DNA from: Gentiana macrophylla
Lineage: Eukaryota; Streptophyta; Magnoliopsida; Gentianales; Gentianaceae
Assembly: GCA_026214975.1 (NCBI GenBank)
Contig: CM047808.1
Location: forward strand, 10,628,267 to 10,692,266
DNA: 64,000 bases
Reading direction: 5' to 3'
Shown here piece by piece: positions 11,500-23,157 of this stretch (within the stretch, counting starts at the first letter, position 1; each line of letters opens with the position of its first letter). Below the pieces are notes generated by a model. The model worked only from the letters and a program-made list of their open reading frames with translations, ran no database searches and had not been told where the DNA came from. Made by a program: the position numbers and the translations under genes.

Positions 11500-13019
11500 A
11501 TGACATTTTCACATTCTATCGAAAGAGAATGAATCTTTCTTCGAGTGTTGGAAGAGATTCAAGTCCCTTCTTAGAAAATGCCCCACCATGGCTTGCCCTT
11601 TGGAAAGGCAAGTCAATACATTCTTCAATGGATTGACCGAGCTTACAAAGGCATGGTCAATAGTTCTTCAGGCGGGGCCTTTACAAGAAAACGCTGATGA
11701 GGATGGGCATTGTTTGAGGACATTGCCAAATATAACTATGCCCCTCTTATCAAGCAATTCAGCACCTCCTCCTCCCAAGGTTGAGGAAGTCAATTTACAA
11801 AGTTTGATTGCCATCTTTGCAAAAGCGATGGCCTCCCTCAAGTTTCCAATCCTATAAATCAAACTTCCTCTTTTCCGCAGAACCCTCGGTTACGTATTGC
11901 AAAAATTGTTTGTCGACCCGGCCATATGAATGGCCAATGTCAATTTAATCCCCTGCACCTTATCAAGTTAATGCTTTGTTCATGACTATGGACGGTACAA
12001 TCAAGTCACATGTCAAAATTGTGACGAGTTGGGGCACACTTCTAAATTCCTCGCCTATGAACGGACGAGAATGCGGAGTGAATGCATTCTATGGCGAGAA
12101 CAATCAAAGGTTCAATCGGTTTCGTGTCGGGCAATTTTCAAAACCAAGGGTTTAATCCATCTTCAAATTTCAATCCCAACTCGAATTTTAATTGAATCAA
12201 ATTTCAATAGAAACCTGGGTTTAATCGAGAATCAAAACTCGAATTTTTCCAATCCTACGCAAAAATTCAATCAGAATTGGCCTTCCAATTCAAATTCTCA
12301 ATTTCAAAGTCGGCCCAGCCAGCCCTATGCTCCAAATCACCAAAACTCTCAAGGCCCCTCCCAACCTACAAATCTTGAGGCTAAGTTGGAAGAGCAAAGT
12401 AGATCGATGAAGAATCTTGAGAGACAAATTGGGCAACTGGCTGAGCAGTTAGCTTCTAGACCCCCAGGGCAGCTGCCCAGTTTCACTGAGAAGAATCCGA
12501 AGGGTGGTCAAGTTGCTCAGGCTGATTTGAACAAAGGCCAATGTACTGACCTCGTGCCATCAATTCAATACGGTAAGGAGGAGGCCAGTGCAATGAATCT
12601 TCGGAGCGGTACTCAAGTTAGTGGTCCTTCCCATCCGGGAAACCACTAGCCCCTCCTGCCATTGATAAGGCAGGAGGGGAAGCTGAGCACCTACACTCCC
12701 CTCAACTGCAAGAGAAAACTCAGGTGGCTGATCCCCTGAGAGGTGAAGAATTTGGTGATCCTCAAGTGGCTGATCCTTTGAGGACCGAAAAAGCAAGCGA
12801 AAGTCAGGAGGCTGATCCCCCGACTACTGAGAAATCTGAAAAAACTGTTCGTTGGAAGGATCTGGAAGACAGAGCTGTCAGTGCATCCTCGAAAAAGGGT
12901 TTTCTCTGAGGATGACCTTAAGAAACTTCCATTTCCACCAAGAAAGAGCAACATTCCTTTGATTGAGGATAAGAAGTATGAAAAGGTGCTAAACCTTTTG
13001 AAAAATACTCAGTGAATCT
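11500..13019 (+). pseudogene. Element B gag, C-terminal part, nucleocapsid and linker
   Basis: Continues the capsid interrupted by element C, in pieces: ECWKRFKSL-like text near 11545-11565, then MACPLERQVNTFFNGLTELTK from 11588. A zinc knuckle CQNCDELGHTSKF lies at about 12012-12050 (the final Cys is frameshifted). An Asn/Gln/Pro-rich stretch (12170-12370) follows, then NLERQIGQLAEQLASRPPG and a short imperfect repeat of ADPLRGEE / ADPLRTEK / ADPPTTEK (12724-12830). It leads into a lysine-rich linker to protease. Confidence 0.8.
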
Positions 13020-13801
13020 TCCATTGTCGGATGTCTTAGTCGAGATGCCTAAGTATACAAAATTTATCAAGGATGTTGTGTCTTGAAAAAGAAATTAGCA
13101 GAGCATGGAAAGGCATATTGGTGAGGATTGTTCCATGATTAATTATGAAAACTTACCAATTAAAAGAGGTGACCACTGCAAATTTGTACTCACAGAGTCT
13201 TGATGGGAGGTCTAGTATTCCCAAATTCTTTGTGTGATCTAGGTGCCTCTATAAGCCTTATGCCAATGTCTCAGATGCAAACACTTCGGTTTACAAAGTC
13301 TTCTAGAACCCACTACTATGAGTTTACAATTCATGGATAGATCCTCTAAGAAAGCTTCAGAATCCTAAAAGACGTTTTGGTTCAGATTGATCGATTTACC
13401 TTTCCAGTTGATTGGTATGTCTTAGATATAGAGAAAGACGAAAACGTTCCTTGATTCTAGGAAGACCTTTCTTATCTACAACTCGAGCTCTCATCGATTT
13501 GCGATGGTGGGCAAGTGACTATCCGAGTTGGTGACCAAGAGGTGAGTTACAATGTCTTAAAGTCCATTCAAGTACCCTCTCGCCCTCCAACCGGCTTTTC
13601 CATTGATTATATGATGGATGATTTCACCGACTATATGGATAAGCAAGTCATGGCCGTAGAAGCAGAATATGAGCGATTAGTTGATAATTTGAATACTCAT
13701 GGTAGGGTGAATCTGGATCAACTAGCGGTGATTTTGAGGAAGAGTCATTTGGAAGGAGAAGCTTTGGCGGTGGGACCACGAGTAAACTCAATGATATTGA
13801 G
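13020..13801 (+). pseudogene. Element B aspartic protease
   Basis: The catalytic CDLGASISLMPMSQMQ lies near 13233-13280. The downstream block DWYVLDIEKDE then LILGRPFL-like text (13410-13480) ends the fold. Several frame changes separate these. The segment 13515-13801 is an open linker towards RT. Confidence 0.75.
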
Positions 13802-14997
13802 TTGAAAAGTGGAGATCTCAAGTCTAGTTTAGAAGCCCCCTCTGCGGATTTGGTGTTGAAGCCGTTACCTAAACATCTTAAGTATGTGTTCTTAAGAGAG
13901 GGCGACAAGCTTCCTTTAATCATATCTGCCAAGCTTTCCCGTACAGAAGAAATGAAACTGATTAACGTCTTGAAGAAGAATGAAAAAGCTTTTGGTTGGC
14001 AAGTAGGAGATATCAGGGGAATATCTCCTGACATCTGCATGCACAAGATCAAGACGAATGAGGGCGCCAAGTGTGTCGACACCCTCAAATGGGGCTTAAC
14101 CCTCATATGCAAGAAGTCGTTAAAAGAAATCATTAAACTTACGGACATGGGAATCATTTATGCCATCGCGGATAGTGAATGGGTTTCCCGACTCAAGTAG
14201 TTCCCAAAAAGGTGGAATTACAATTGAAAAGAATGAGAAGGGAGAGGAAATTGCATTGAGGCTTGTTCTCGGATTACTGAGTGCGCATCGATTATCGAAA
14301 GCTCAATGAGGTAACCATGAAAGATCACTTTCCCCTTCCATTCATTGACCAGATGCTCGAGCGTCTGGCGGGGCACGCATTTTACTGTTTCCTAGATGGA
14401 TATTCAGGATATTTCCAGATACCCATTGATCCAGCTGACCAAGAAAAGACCACCTTCACCTGCCCTTATGGTACATTCGCATACGAGGCGAATGCCGTTC
14501 GGTCTCTGCAATGCCCCAGCTACATTTCAATGATGTATCTTCGCCATCTTTGACGGGCTTGTAGAAAAGTGTATGGAGATTTTTATGGATGATTTTTCGG
14601 TTTTTGGTCAGTCTTTTGATGATTGCCTTGACAATCTTGATCAGGTGTTATCCAGATGTGTGGAAAAGAACCTAGTACTTAATTGGGAAAAATGCCATTT
14701 CATGGTAGATGAAGGAATAGTTCTTGGCCACAAGATCTCCGCCAAAGGTATAGAAGTAGATAGGGCCAAGGTAGAAGCTATTGAGAAGATGAGCTACCCT
14801 AAGAATGTTCGGGAAGTCCGAGGTTTTCTCGGACATGTCGGCTTCTATAGGAGGTTCATTCAAGATTTCTCCAAGATAGCCAAGCCCCTGTCCACTTTAC
14901 TAAAGGAAGACGTTGAGTTTAATTTTGATGAAAGCTGCAAGCAAGCGTTTGAGGAGCTTAAGGATCGTTTAATATCTGCTCCGATTCTTATATCGCT
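13802..14997 (+). pseudogene. Element B reverse transcriptase
   Basis: Blocks in order: NVLKKNEKAFGWQVGDIRGISPDICMHKI (13963-14050), DMGIIYAIADSEWVS (14145-14185), IDYRKLNEVTMKDHFPLPFIDQMLE (from 14284), DGYSGYFQIPIDP (about 14395-14440), catalytic FMDDFSVFGQSFDDCL (14580-14630), and GFLGHVGFYRRFIQDFSKIAKPL (14820-14890). At 14480-14490 the expected YRRMPFG is broken by one G inserted into a CAG, reading TACGAGG. The catalytic motif is intact. Confidence 0.88.
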
Positions 14998-15429
14998 TTG
15001 TTGAACCTACCATTTGAGCTTATGTGCGACGCATCAAACTATGCTGTTGGTGCTGTTCTAGGGCAAAAGATCAAGGGAAAGTTCCAGCCTATCTATTACG
15101 CAAGTCACACATTGAATCCCTCTCAAGTTAACTATACTACTACGGAAAAGGAACTACTGGCCGTAGTCTTTGCTATGGACAAGTTTCGTAGTTACTTGTT
15201 AGGAGCTCAAGTGATCGTGTGGACTGATCACGCTGCTTTGCGTTACCTGATGACTAAGAAAGAGGCTAAACCGCGCTTACTACGTTGGATATTGACCCTA
15301 CAAGAGTTTGACGTTCAAATTAAGGACAAAAGAGCGTTGAGAATGTAGTAGCGGATCATGTGTCTAGGATGTTAATCGAGGAAAAGAATGAACCGGATGA
15401 TATAGATCTTTACTTTCCTCAGAGAACAT
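14998..15429 (+). pseudogene. Element B RNase H
   Basis: Open 14998-15348 with [41 protein letters not shown] and [11 protein letters not shown]. The acidic residues of the gypsy RNase H are present. The tether VVADHVSRM follows in another frame at 15345-15375. It is continuous with RT apart from a frameshift near 14995. Confidence 0.88.
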
Positions 15430-16865
15430 CATGTTGATAGATGGCCGCTCCCCTCGATGTTCCATGGTATTCTTCCATTGTAAACTACCTTCATGGCCGT
15501 TATCTCGATCCGAGATGTCTTATCGAGAGAAGAAAAAGTTCTTCTCGGATTTAAAATATTTCGTTTGGGATGAACCTTATCTTTTCAAGATCTGTAAAGA
15601 TGGTTTGCTTAGGAGATGTATTCCGAAATCGAGCAACGTGACATCATTGAGCAAAGCCACGTGGACCCACAGGAGGTCACTTTGGTCCGTGGAAAACCGT
15701 TGCTAAGATCTTTCAATCCGGTTTCTATTGGCCTACGATCTTTAAAGATACGGAAGCTTTCTGTAAAAGCTTGTGATAGGTGCCAAAGAACCGGTACTCG
15801 ACAAGGCATTTTGACATGCCTTTAAAACCCATCCTCGAATCACGAAGTCTTTGATGTATGGGGTATCGATTTTATGGGACCATTCCCATCATCTTGCGGG
15901 AATAAATACATCTTAGTCTGCGTGGATTACGTGTCTAAATGGGTGGAGGCCCAAGCCACTCCTCACAATGATCATAAAACGGTAATGAAATTTCTAAAGA
16001 AGAATATTTTCGTGAGGTTTGGATGTCCACGTGCCTTGATCAGTGATGAAGGGACGCATTTCTGCAACCGACCCCTAGAGAAAGTACTCGAAAAATATGG
16101 TGTCCGGCATAAAATTGGCACACCATATCATCCGATGACTAGTGGTCGGGTTGAAAGAAGCAACCAGAGCATTAAGAAAATCTCGGAGAAGACCATAATG
16201 ATCATAGGAAAAGCTGAGTCTAAAGTTGGATGATGTCTTGTGGGCATATCGAATCGCCTATAAGACCCCCGGGTACATCACCATATCGGATGGTCTACGG
16301 AAACCATGTCATCTCGCTCGTCGAGTTAGAGCATAGAGCTTATTGGGCTACAAAGTTTACGAACTTTGATTCCCAATCTTGTGGAAGCATCGACTCACGG
16401 CAGCTTACATGAGCTGGACGAATTCAGACTCCAGGCCTATGAAAGTGCCAGGATTAGTAAGGATAAGATGAAGCTACTCCACGATGCTAAGATTAAGAGG
16501 AGAGAATTTCATGTCGGCGAACAAGTTCTTCTATATAATTCCAGGTTACATCTGCTTCTGGAAAGTTAAGACACGTTGGTCCGGCCCTTTCGAGATTCTC
16601 CAAATCATTCCGGGAGGCGTTCTAGAACTTCGTGGTTATAGTGGTGAACCGTTTCGAGTCAACGGTCAAAGATGCAAACACTATATTGGTGAACCTAAAG
16701 AGACATCTTTGATTGTTAAATTTCTCGATATTCTCGGATGTGGTGTTACTCGGTCGAAGAATTTGACGAGTTATCACCCGACTTGTTCTCCGAGGATGAC
16801 GGTAGTGATCCGTCTGAAGAAGTTCTAGCGGTAGTCTTTGATATGGAAGAGTTAGAAAGGGCGAC
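15430..16865 (+). pseudogene. Element B integrase
   Basis: The zinc finger region is at 15595-15800 ([22 protein letters not shown]) in shifting frames. The catalytic core is open 15874-16233: the first Asp in IDFMGPF (about 15870), the second in [11 protein letters not shown] (about 16037-16070), and Glu in [13 protein letters not shown] (16141-16180), so D, D and E are all present. C-terminal pieces follow (DKMKLLHDAKIKRREFHVGEQVLLYNSRLH, then KTRWSGPFEI near 16565-16600, the GPY/F-type module). No chromodomain is visible, as expected for the non-chromovirus Athila group. Confidence 0.85.
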
Positions 16866-17837
16866 AACTTAAACGTCATCGCCATCGAGGAGTCGAGGAG
16901 AAAGAACACAACTATGGGAAACTTAAGAAGGTTTGGAGAGCTTTCAAAGATTTCACCCCATGTGTGAGATCTTGTTTCTGCAGCCACACTCTTGTCGGAG
17001 CTTACACGAGGTAGTGGTGGCGAAAAGGTTAAATGGCCCGATCCAGTGAGCTTACAATGTGTCGAGCTAACGACATTAACCAAAAGCGCCACTGGGGGCA
17101 ACCTAGATATCGTTCTTTTAGTTGTTTTGTTTTATGCTTTGATAGTGTTAGTATTTAAGTTTAGTTTATTCGATTTTAGCCTTATTAAGTTTTTGTTTTT
17201 ATCTCATCGATTAGTTGTGCTTCCTAGATATGGATTTCGTGTTCACCCGAGGAGTTACCTTTCCTTGGGAGGATTCCACTCATTCTCAGTAGATGACGGG
17301 CCGGGAGGAACCATCGTTTGCACGTAGATTTTGACATTAGTACCACGCGTCAAGACGGTCACCTATGTTCTCATTGTTCCCGTTGTTCGGGAGGTGGAGA
17401 CTTTACTACCGAGGAGTTACAGGCGGCTCTAGGGCGTCCTTACACCATCCTCAATGATCCGATCTTGACAGATTAGCGCTAGTCTTTGCGCAAGCCGAGC
17501 ACTTTCGAGGTGTTGATGTAGCGGTGAGGACCGGGTTTACAAGATGAGTATGATTTCCTCCGGCGATTGACATGCTCCGCCGTCTCATTCGAGTGATCGA
17601 TTGGTCGGACATTTATGATGACTAGCGTTCTTAGGATGTTTCGTCGAGCAAACGACGTAAACAAAAGCGCCGAGTGGGGAGGCAACCTTTATTTTCCATT
17701 TGTTTTTATTTATTAGTAATTTTGTACTTCATTTGCTTTTTATTTGTATTTTTGAGGATTTATATAAGTTTAATAAGAAGGAAATTTTGAATTTGATGTG
17801 TATGGGAATTTTATGATTTTTGCACTTAAATCTGCGT
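16866..17837 (+). other. Element B post-integrase spacer with duplicated motif
   Basis: No supported gene. Two related segments, CAAAAGCGCCACTGGGGGCA (17081-17100) and a diverged copy at 17659-17684 (AAAGCGCCGAGTGGGGAGGC), each sit after an ACGACNTTAA-like stretch. Similar sequence is common after integrase in Athila-type elements. The duplication suggests internal rearrangement. Confidence 0.5.
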
Positions 17838-18060
17838 GGATGCCCGTCCAGAAACTCTGACGCCCGTCCGCCTTGACCAATTTCAGGACGAGCGTCCACT
17901 AAGCCTGGACGCCCGTCTGCTTTATTCCCTCCAATCCTGTATGTGATTTCAAATCTTGGACGAGCGTCTAATAAACTGGACGCCCGTCCAGTTCATCTGA
18001 TTTCCCAGTGGACGCCCGTCCACTGAGTTGGACGAGCGTCCAACCTCTGTCTATATATAC
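17838..18060 (+). promoter_or_regulatory. Element B internal motif array and TATA box upstream of ORF3
   Basis: Eight 12-mers in four pairs: 17838/17858, 17886/17907, 17958/17978 and 18010/18030, each 20-21 bp apart. They alternate GGACGCCCGTCC and GGACGAGCGTCC. Ten bases after the last copy is CTATATATAC (18051-18060). The same motif family precedes the LTR TATA box. I infer an internal promoter for the downstream ORF3; not proven. Confidence 0.6.
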
Positions 18061-18641
18061 CCCATCATCGAGTGAACCCTCACTTTTTCAGAATTTCAAA
18101 ACGCAAAACGGTTTCTCTCCTCCTTTTGCCCTAAAATCGCCGATTCTAAACCATTTCGAGCGATTCAAAGTGCTATAGGCATGCCTTGATACCCTCTCTT
18201 TGATTTTCATAACCAAATCCCCAACACACGATATTTTTGAGAATCAGGACCCACTTCAGTCCGACTTTTTGAGAGAAAAATCCGATTTTGGGAGCCAATT
18301 TGGTGTTGTTTGGACTAATCTTCATCTCGATCAACATCTACTCACCCTACTTGGTAAGTTGGTAACAACTTTTCTGGATTTCATTCACGTTTTTGTGAGT
18401 TCGATCTTTGGGTCGGCTCGTTTTCTTGAATGTCACCTTAATTTGTTTTTTTCTTTTCTGGTTTTGGTGTTTCTTTCTGCTCTGTTTTGGTGATGTGGTG
18501 TTGTGATGGGTGATGAATGGGTTGTTTGGTGATGATTATGGATGTGGTTTGTGGTTTGGTTGATTTGAAATCCCGCTTTGGATGATAAACGGGTATCCTT
18601 TGTGCACATTTGGATTGTTTGGTTTAGATTAGGCGTGGAAA

Positions 18642-19840
18642 TGGTTCATAAGAAGGCAGTTGTGAAGAGGCATGGTAAGGAAGTGGCCGGAGGCGGGGAA
18701 GAAGCGTAAAGAGATTGACCCTACCTTAGTTGATCCTAACCGGGGTGTGAGTATTCGTGAGCAACCCCCTAGAGCCACCCAAACTAGGGCGACCTTGAGA
18801 GATGAGCCAACCTCGGAGTCTGAGACGGATGATGATGTGCCTTTAGTACGGATGCCTAGAGTTCAGAGAGGTGGAGGTTCGTCTAGGGCTGAGGAGACTG
18901 TCGATGCTACCCGGGAAGAGGAACCAGTTGTACCTAGGGCAGCCCCTCCTAGAAAGAAGTCTAAAACCGTTGCCCCGATGCCATTGCCTCGTCGTTTCGT
19001 GAACCCTAGAGCCCATGAAGTTTATACTAAACATTATTTTTCGAGAAACATGTTGGTTGAGAGGGCTATTTTGGAGGCGAAGGTCGATCCGGGGTTCGTT
19101 AAGTTGCTTAAGGATAGGAAATGGGAAGCCTTGATGACAATCCCGACTACCCCGGTGAATAGCTCCCTAGTTCGGGAATTTTATGCAAACTGTTCGGAAA
19201 CCGACTTGGGGACAAAGGTAGTCGTGGTTCGAGGGGTGGAAGTTCCCTTTACACCGGAGGTGATTAATCGGAAATACAACTTAGCGGCTTTCGGGGTCGG
19301 GACTATAAGGAGGAGATTGTGCATAGGCGAGTTTGGGACAGGATCCTTTGGAGGAGTTGAGATTGCGAGTTTGCCCGGATGTGGCCTCGACGTTGAGACC
19401 GGGAGGAGACCGGAAGGAGTTGGTTACCACGACTGGGACGGAGGATTGGAAGGTCCAGTGTCGATTCATTCGTAATCGGTTGTTGCCTAAGAACAACTTG
19501 ACACATTTTCATATAGGTGACCTCGAGGAGTGTTGTATGCGTTGACATTTGGTTTGAATGTGGATGTGGGGCGAGCTTTGTATGACGAGATCTCGATCAA
19601 TCGGAAGGTTTATACACGGAGCTTGATCATACCTCATTTGATCCACGCTTTGTGTCTCGATGCCGTGTGCCTGAGTTTGGGGCGGATCATAAACCGAAGA
19701 ACCCTAGGCCTATCTGAGAGGAAAAGAGTAAGCCCTCGGGACATTTCGAGCCGGAGGCACCTACGGAGCCTGGTTCATCGGCACCACCTTGTGCATCCGC
19801 CTTCCTCCTTTATCTCCCCGCCGTCGGGATGCGGTTAAGC
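18642..19840 (+). pseudogene. Element B ORF3, putative plant transposon protein domain
   Basis: Possible starts are ATG 18642 (MVHKKAVVKRHGK) and ATG 18672 (MVRKWPEAGKK); a frameshift near 18690 links the first to the long frame open to 19475. The product has an acidic/basic low-complexity N-terminus with a nuclear-localisation-like PPRKKSKT. It then has a folded part with SSLVREFYANCSETD and VVRGVEVPFTPEVINRKYNL, continuing in other frames as VQCRFIRNRLLPKNNLTHF and LYALTFGLNVDVGRALYDEI. These match the domain known as putative plant transposon protein, found after integrase in Athila elements. Function unknown; at least three frame breaks. Confidence 0.75.
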
Positions 19841-21588
19841 ATGGCCAATAGTTTCCGGAATGGCTCGGTGATATTCGGGATACACAGACAACATGTTGAC
19901 GATTCTTCGAGTGCATCTGTGAGGGCGGCAACCGAGGGATGACGAATCTTCAATCCGAGCTCCGTTGATTATCTTTTTCTTGATGAGATTGAGCGGTCAT
20001 TGCGGATGCTTTACACGACTCGAGTCATCTTGAGATGAGAGCGGCTGACTCGGCAAACTAGTGGCTACGGCACCACCTTCGGACCCTCCTCGATCCTCCA
20101 AATGATGATTCTGCGGCACCGAGCCAACCTTGATCTTATTTTGTCTATTTTTACATTGGTTGTTTTGTATTGACATTTTTACTTCTACGGTTCGTTGTAA
20201 TTTTGATATTGCTACTACTTATTTTCGATGGACCTTGTAAGCCATAAGGCGGCGTACTTTCATTTCAAGCGTGTTTCAACTTTCGGATGTATTGAGTGCT
20301 CTCACTTTGATTTATCTTTATTTTTGATATCTCTTTTCATGTTGGTATGACTCCCGTTTTCCCGAGATGGTTCCATGTTGTCTAAGATGTGCGAGTATCT
20401 ACATTGTCCAGTTGTACATTCGTGGTATCATTATGAAGGCTCGGCCCGACCAACGATTCGAGTTTCGATTTAAATCACCTAAGTCTTTTCTTTTCTTTCG
20501 TTTTGCACAACATGAGGACATGTTGGTTTTTAAGTGTGGGGGAGGAATGTTTCGATATGTATCTACACATTTGTTTATTTCGTAAATGTTTCTATGCAAA
20601 TGAGCTAAAATTTTTAAAAATTTTCCGAAATTTTCCGATCAATGTTGTTTTGTTTTGTCCCGAGTAGGCAATACATGTTAATGTTCTTTGTTTTCGATAG
20701 TCATCTATGCTATGTATCATATATTTGGTAAGTTAGATGTTTCACCTGACACTATTTTTCACGAGCCATAGTGAATGATGAGCTATTTTTATAAGGTTAT
20801 ACCCCGTTTTGGATTAGTAGTTTTTGATTTTCTTATAAGTCATGTACTTAGTGCTACGTATATATCGTGAGATTTATGGTAGTTTGTATTTAGTTCCGTA
20901 GTATGAGGTACTGTGAATATCTAAGGTTTGAATGTGATAAGCAACACGTAGCTATTGTCAAGTGAAAAAGTTGAATTAACATGAAATTATTGGGTGTGTC
21001 GAAAGCTAGTCGATGATTTGAGTGAGATAGGGTATACCACGTATGTCCTATACCACTATGATGACTAAAAGCTCACGACAGTCAGAAGAAGCTGCCTTAT
21101 GATTGGAGTAAGGTAGGGTATTATCTCGAAATGTCCTATTCTGCTATGACAGGGCAAGAGCTCATTCTGATGTGTGTTTTAAGTGAAAAGTTAAATCAAC
21201 TGATAAAGTGTTATGAAATGTATATAAGACTAAGTTATCGTCTATCTTATCCCCAGTATAAACTGATAGATATGTTGTAGGGATTATCCTCTGAGTATCT
21301 CAGAAAGGCCCTAGATATATTCGATCATTCTTTTCGGGATATATCACGTTTGTAGGGTGCATCTTATGAGTGTCCTTTATTACTAGTCTACAAGGGGGGT
21401 ATTAGCTAGTTTTGCTTTGAGTTTCTCGAGTTTGGATATAGTGGAAGTTTATTATGGCTATGCACACGCACAAGGGTGAACTTCTGATTTATTGGATATG
21501 TGTTATGCACGCTTAGATGCTGCTTTTCTCTCGAGCCTAACTTTTGTTTTGTTTTGCTCGAACGAGCAAAAGCTTAAGTGTGGGGAGT
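19841..21588 (+). other. Element B 3' untranslated region with two polypurine tracts
   Basis: No supported ORF. Two AAGTGTGGGG-type purine tracts occur: 20531-20544 (AAGTGTGGGGGAGG) and 21576-21586 (AAGTGTGGGGA). The second directly precedes the 3' LTR and is the functional polypurine tract by position. Between them (21020-21180) is a diverged ~90 bp tandem pair, recognisable by GGTATACCAC..GTCCTAT and GGTATTATCTC..GTCCTAT. Confidence 0.6.
21576..21588 (+). other. Element B polypurine tract
   Basis: AAGTGTGGGGAGT immediately before the 3' LTR start TGTTAAGG at 21589. It primes plus-strand synthesis in LTR retrotransposons. Confidence 0.85.
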
Positions 21589-23157
21589 TGTTAAGGGTGA
21601 ATTTATACGATTTATAATGCTATATTCTATGATATTTTTCCCGTAATTGTACTAAATTGCATAAGAAACGAGGGTTTAATGGATATATTGAGCAAATGAG
21701 ATTTTAGAAGAGTTAATCGCAAAATAGGTTGATTTATGTGTTTTAATTGTGATTTTATGATTATTTGAGCATTATTACATTTTGCGATGTTTTTATGTGT
21801 TATAGATACATGTTGGAGGCTCAAAAGATGATCAAAGGTTGATTAAGTTCGAGCTAATTGATGATAAAAGAGATAATGAAGAAGTGGGATAGAGATAGAA
21901 GAGATAAAGATCAATAAATCAAAATCGATCATATCAAATCAAGCGTCAGTATCTCCGTCCAGTGGGCGGGCGTCGATGCGCTTGATTGGGCGGCGTCCAG
22001 TGTGTCATCTTTGATTCAGAAGTTTGGACGCTGGAGTGGACGCTGATGGACGAGCGTCTGGTCGCGACTCGGCCCGATTCAAGTATTATTGAAGAGTGGG
22101 CGGGCGTTCAAGGTTTCAGACGGGCGTCCGGTGGCCGACTTAGCAGAACCGACTTTAAAATCTATATATAGTCGGCTGTTTTCTCCACAAAAGATGATCA
22201 TACACACATTATTCAAAACCCTAAACCTAGGGGCGGCTTTAGGCTGCGTTTTCATCTTTTATTCCTATTTTCATGCTCTTAATTTAGATTAAACACTAGT
22301 TACTTTTTATGTACTTTTTCGCAAATTTGAGTTGTTGAGGGATGTTCGAGAGGCTAAAAGCTTCATCAAACGAGTATTGTGAAGCCGTCCAACAATTGTT
22401 GATTTCGTTTTCTTCATCATCTTGTGAGTTTTTAATAAAGGTTGTTTCTTATTCATGTTTATTCATGTTTAATTTGCTTTTATATCGGAAGATATGCATG
22501 TGTTGATTGTTTATTGTTGATGGAAGTCTTAATAAACCTTAGATCACCATGAATAAGAATAGTAATTCGAATCTATAATAACGGAAGTTAATAGAGTCGA
22601 TTACTAGGTTATAAACACAAAGTTTGCACCTTTGATTATTAAACGCGTTAATCTCACATCGGAAGATAATAGATTGATAGATGAACTTTCTAAGGAATTA
22701 GGGTTCATGTCTAGGTAAGGTGAAACCACAATCAATAAAAGCGCACTATAATCGAGATAGGGATCAATGCTTGTTGGATAGGTGGATCAATCCTCGTTTG
22801 CTCGTTATAAATTTGATTTAAATCCTTAAAAGCTTGAATTTGTCTAGTTAGTTTACTTTTATCCGCATCTTAGATTAGTTAGTTTAAATTGGTTCGCAGA
22901 CCCGTATCTTTCCGGCTTTAGATCATCTCTTACGTCGGCTTTACGTTTTAGTTAAAGTTTAATTTACAGTATTTGTTTATTTTTATCCGTTATTTAGCTT
23001 AGTAATCGTGACATAGGTTAGTTAGATAAAAACTAGAAATCACAATCGTTTAGTTCCCCGTAAGATCGACCCGGCATTAGCCTCCATACTACGATCCTTA
23101 TACTTGAGGTTAACCGGATTATTACTTGTTTATTTTGTGTTGATAAAATCCGTGACA
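21589..23157 (+). repeat. Element B 3' LTR
   Basis: 1569 bp partner of 3753-5333 with the same ends. It holds motif copies at 22048, 22098 and 22118 and a TATA box near 22163. It is followed directly by copia fragment D rather than by the missing half of element A. Confidence 0.93.

Larger units (their letters stand above)
3753..23157 (+). mobile_element. Element B: Athila-like Ty3/gypsy retrotransposon with nested copia
   Basis: Two direct LTRs (3753-5333 and 21589-23157), each starting TGTTAAGGGTG and ending CCGTGACA, a primer site matching tRNA-Asp, gag, protease, RT, RNase H, integrase, a third ORF and a polypurine tract. Without the nested copia C (4.98 kb) it is about 14.4 kb. Integrase downstream of RNase H marks Ty3/gypsy. 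LTR size, the tRNA-Asp primer and an extra 3' ORF fit the Athila lineage. The 5 bp flanks differ (GATTT left, GTTTC right), so no clean target-site duplication is seen. Confidence 0.9.

Noticed and set aside
18200..18493. 97-codon ORF before ORF3
   Set aside because: Lies in the leader downstream of the internal TATA box, no recognisable domain, hydrophobic T-rich composition; not supported as a gene.
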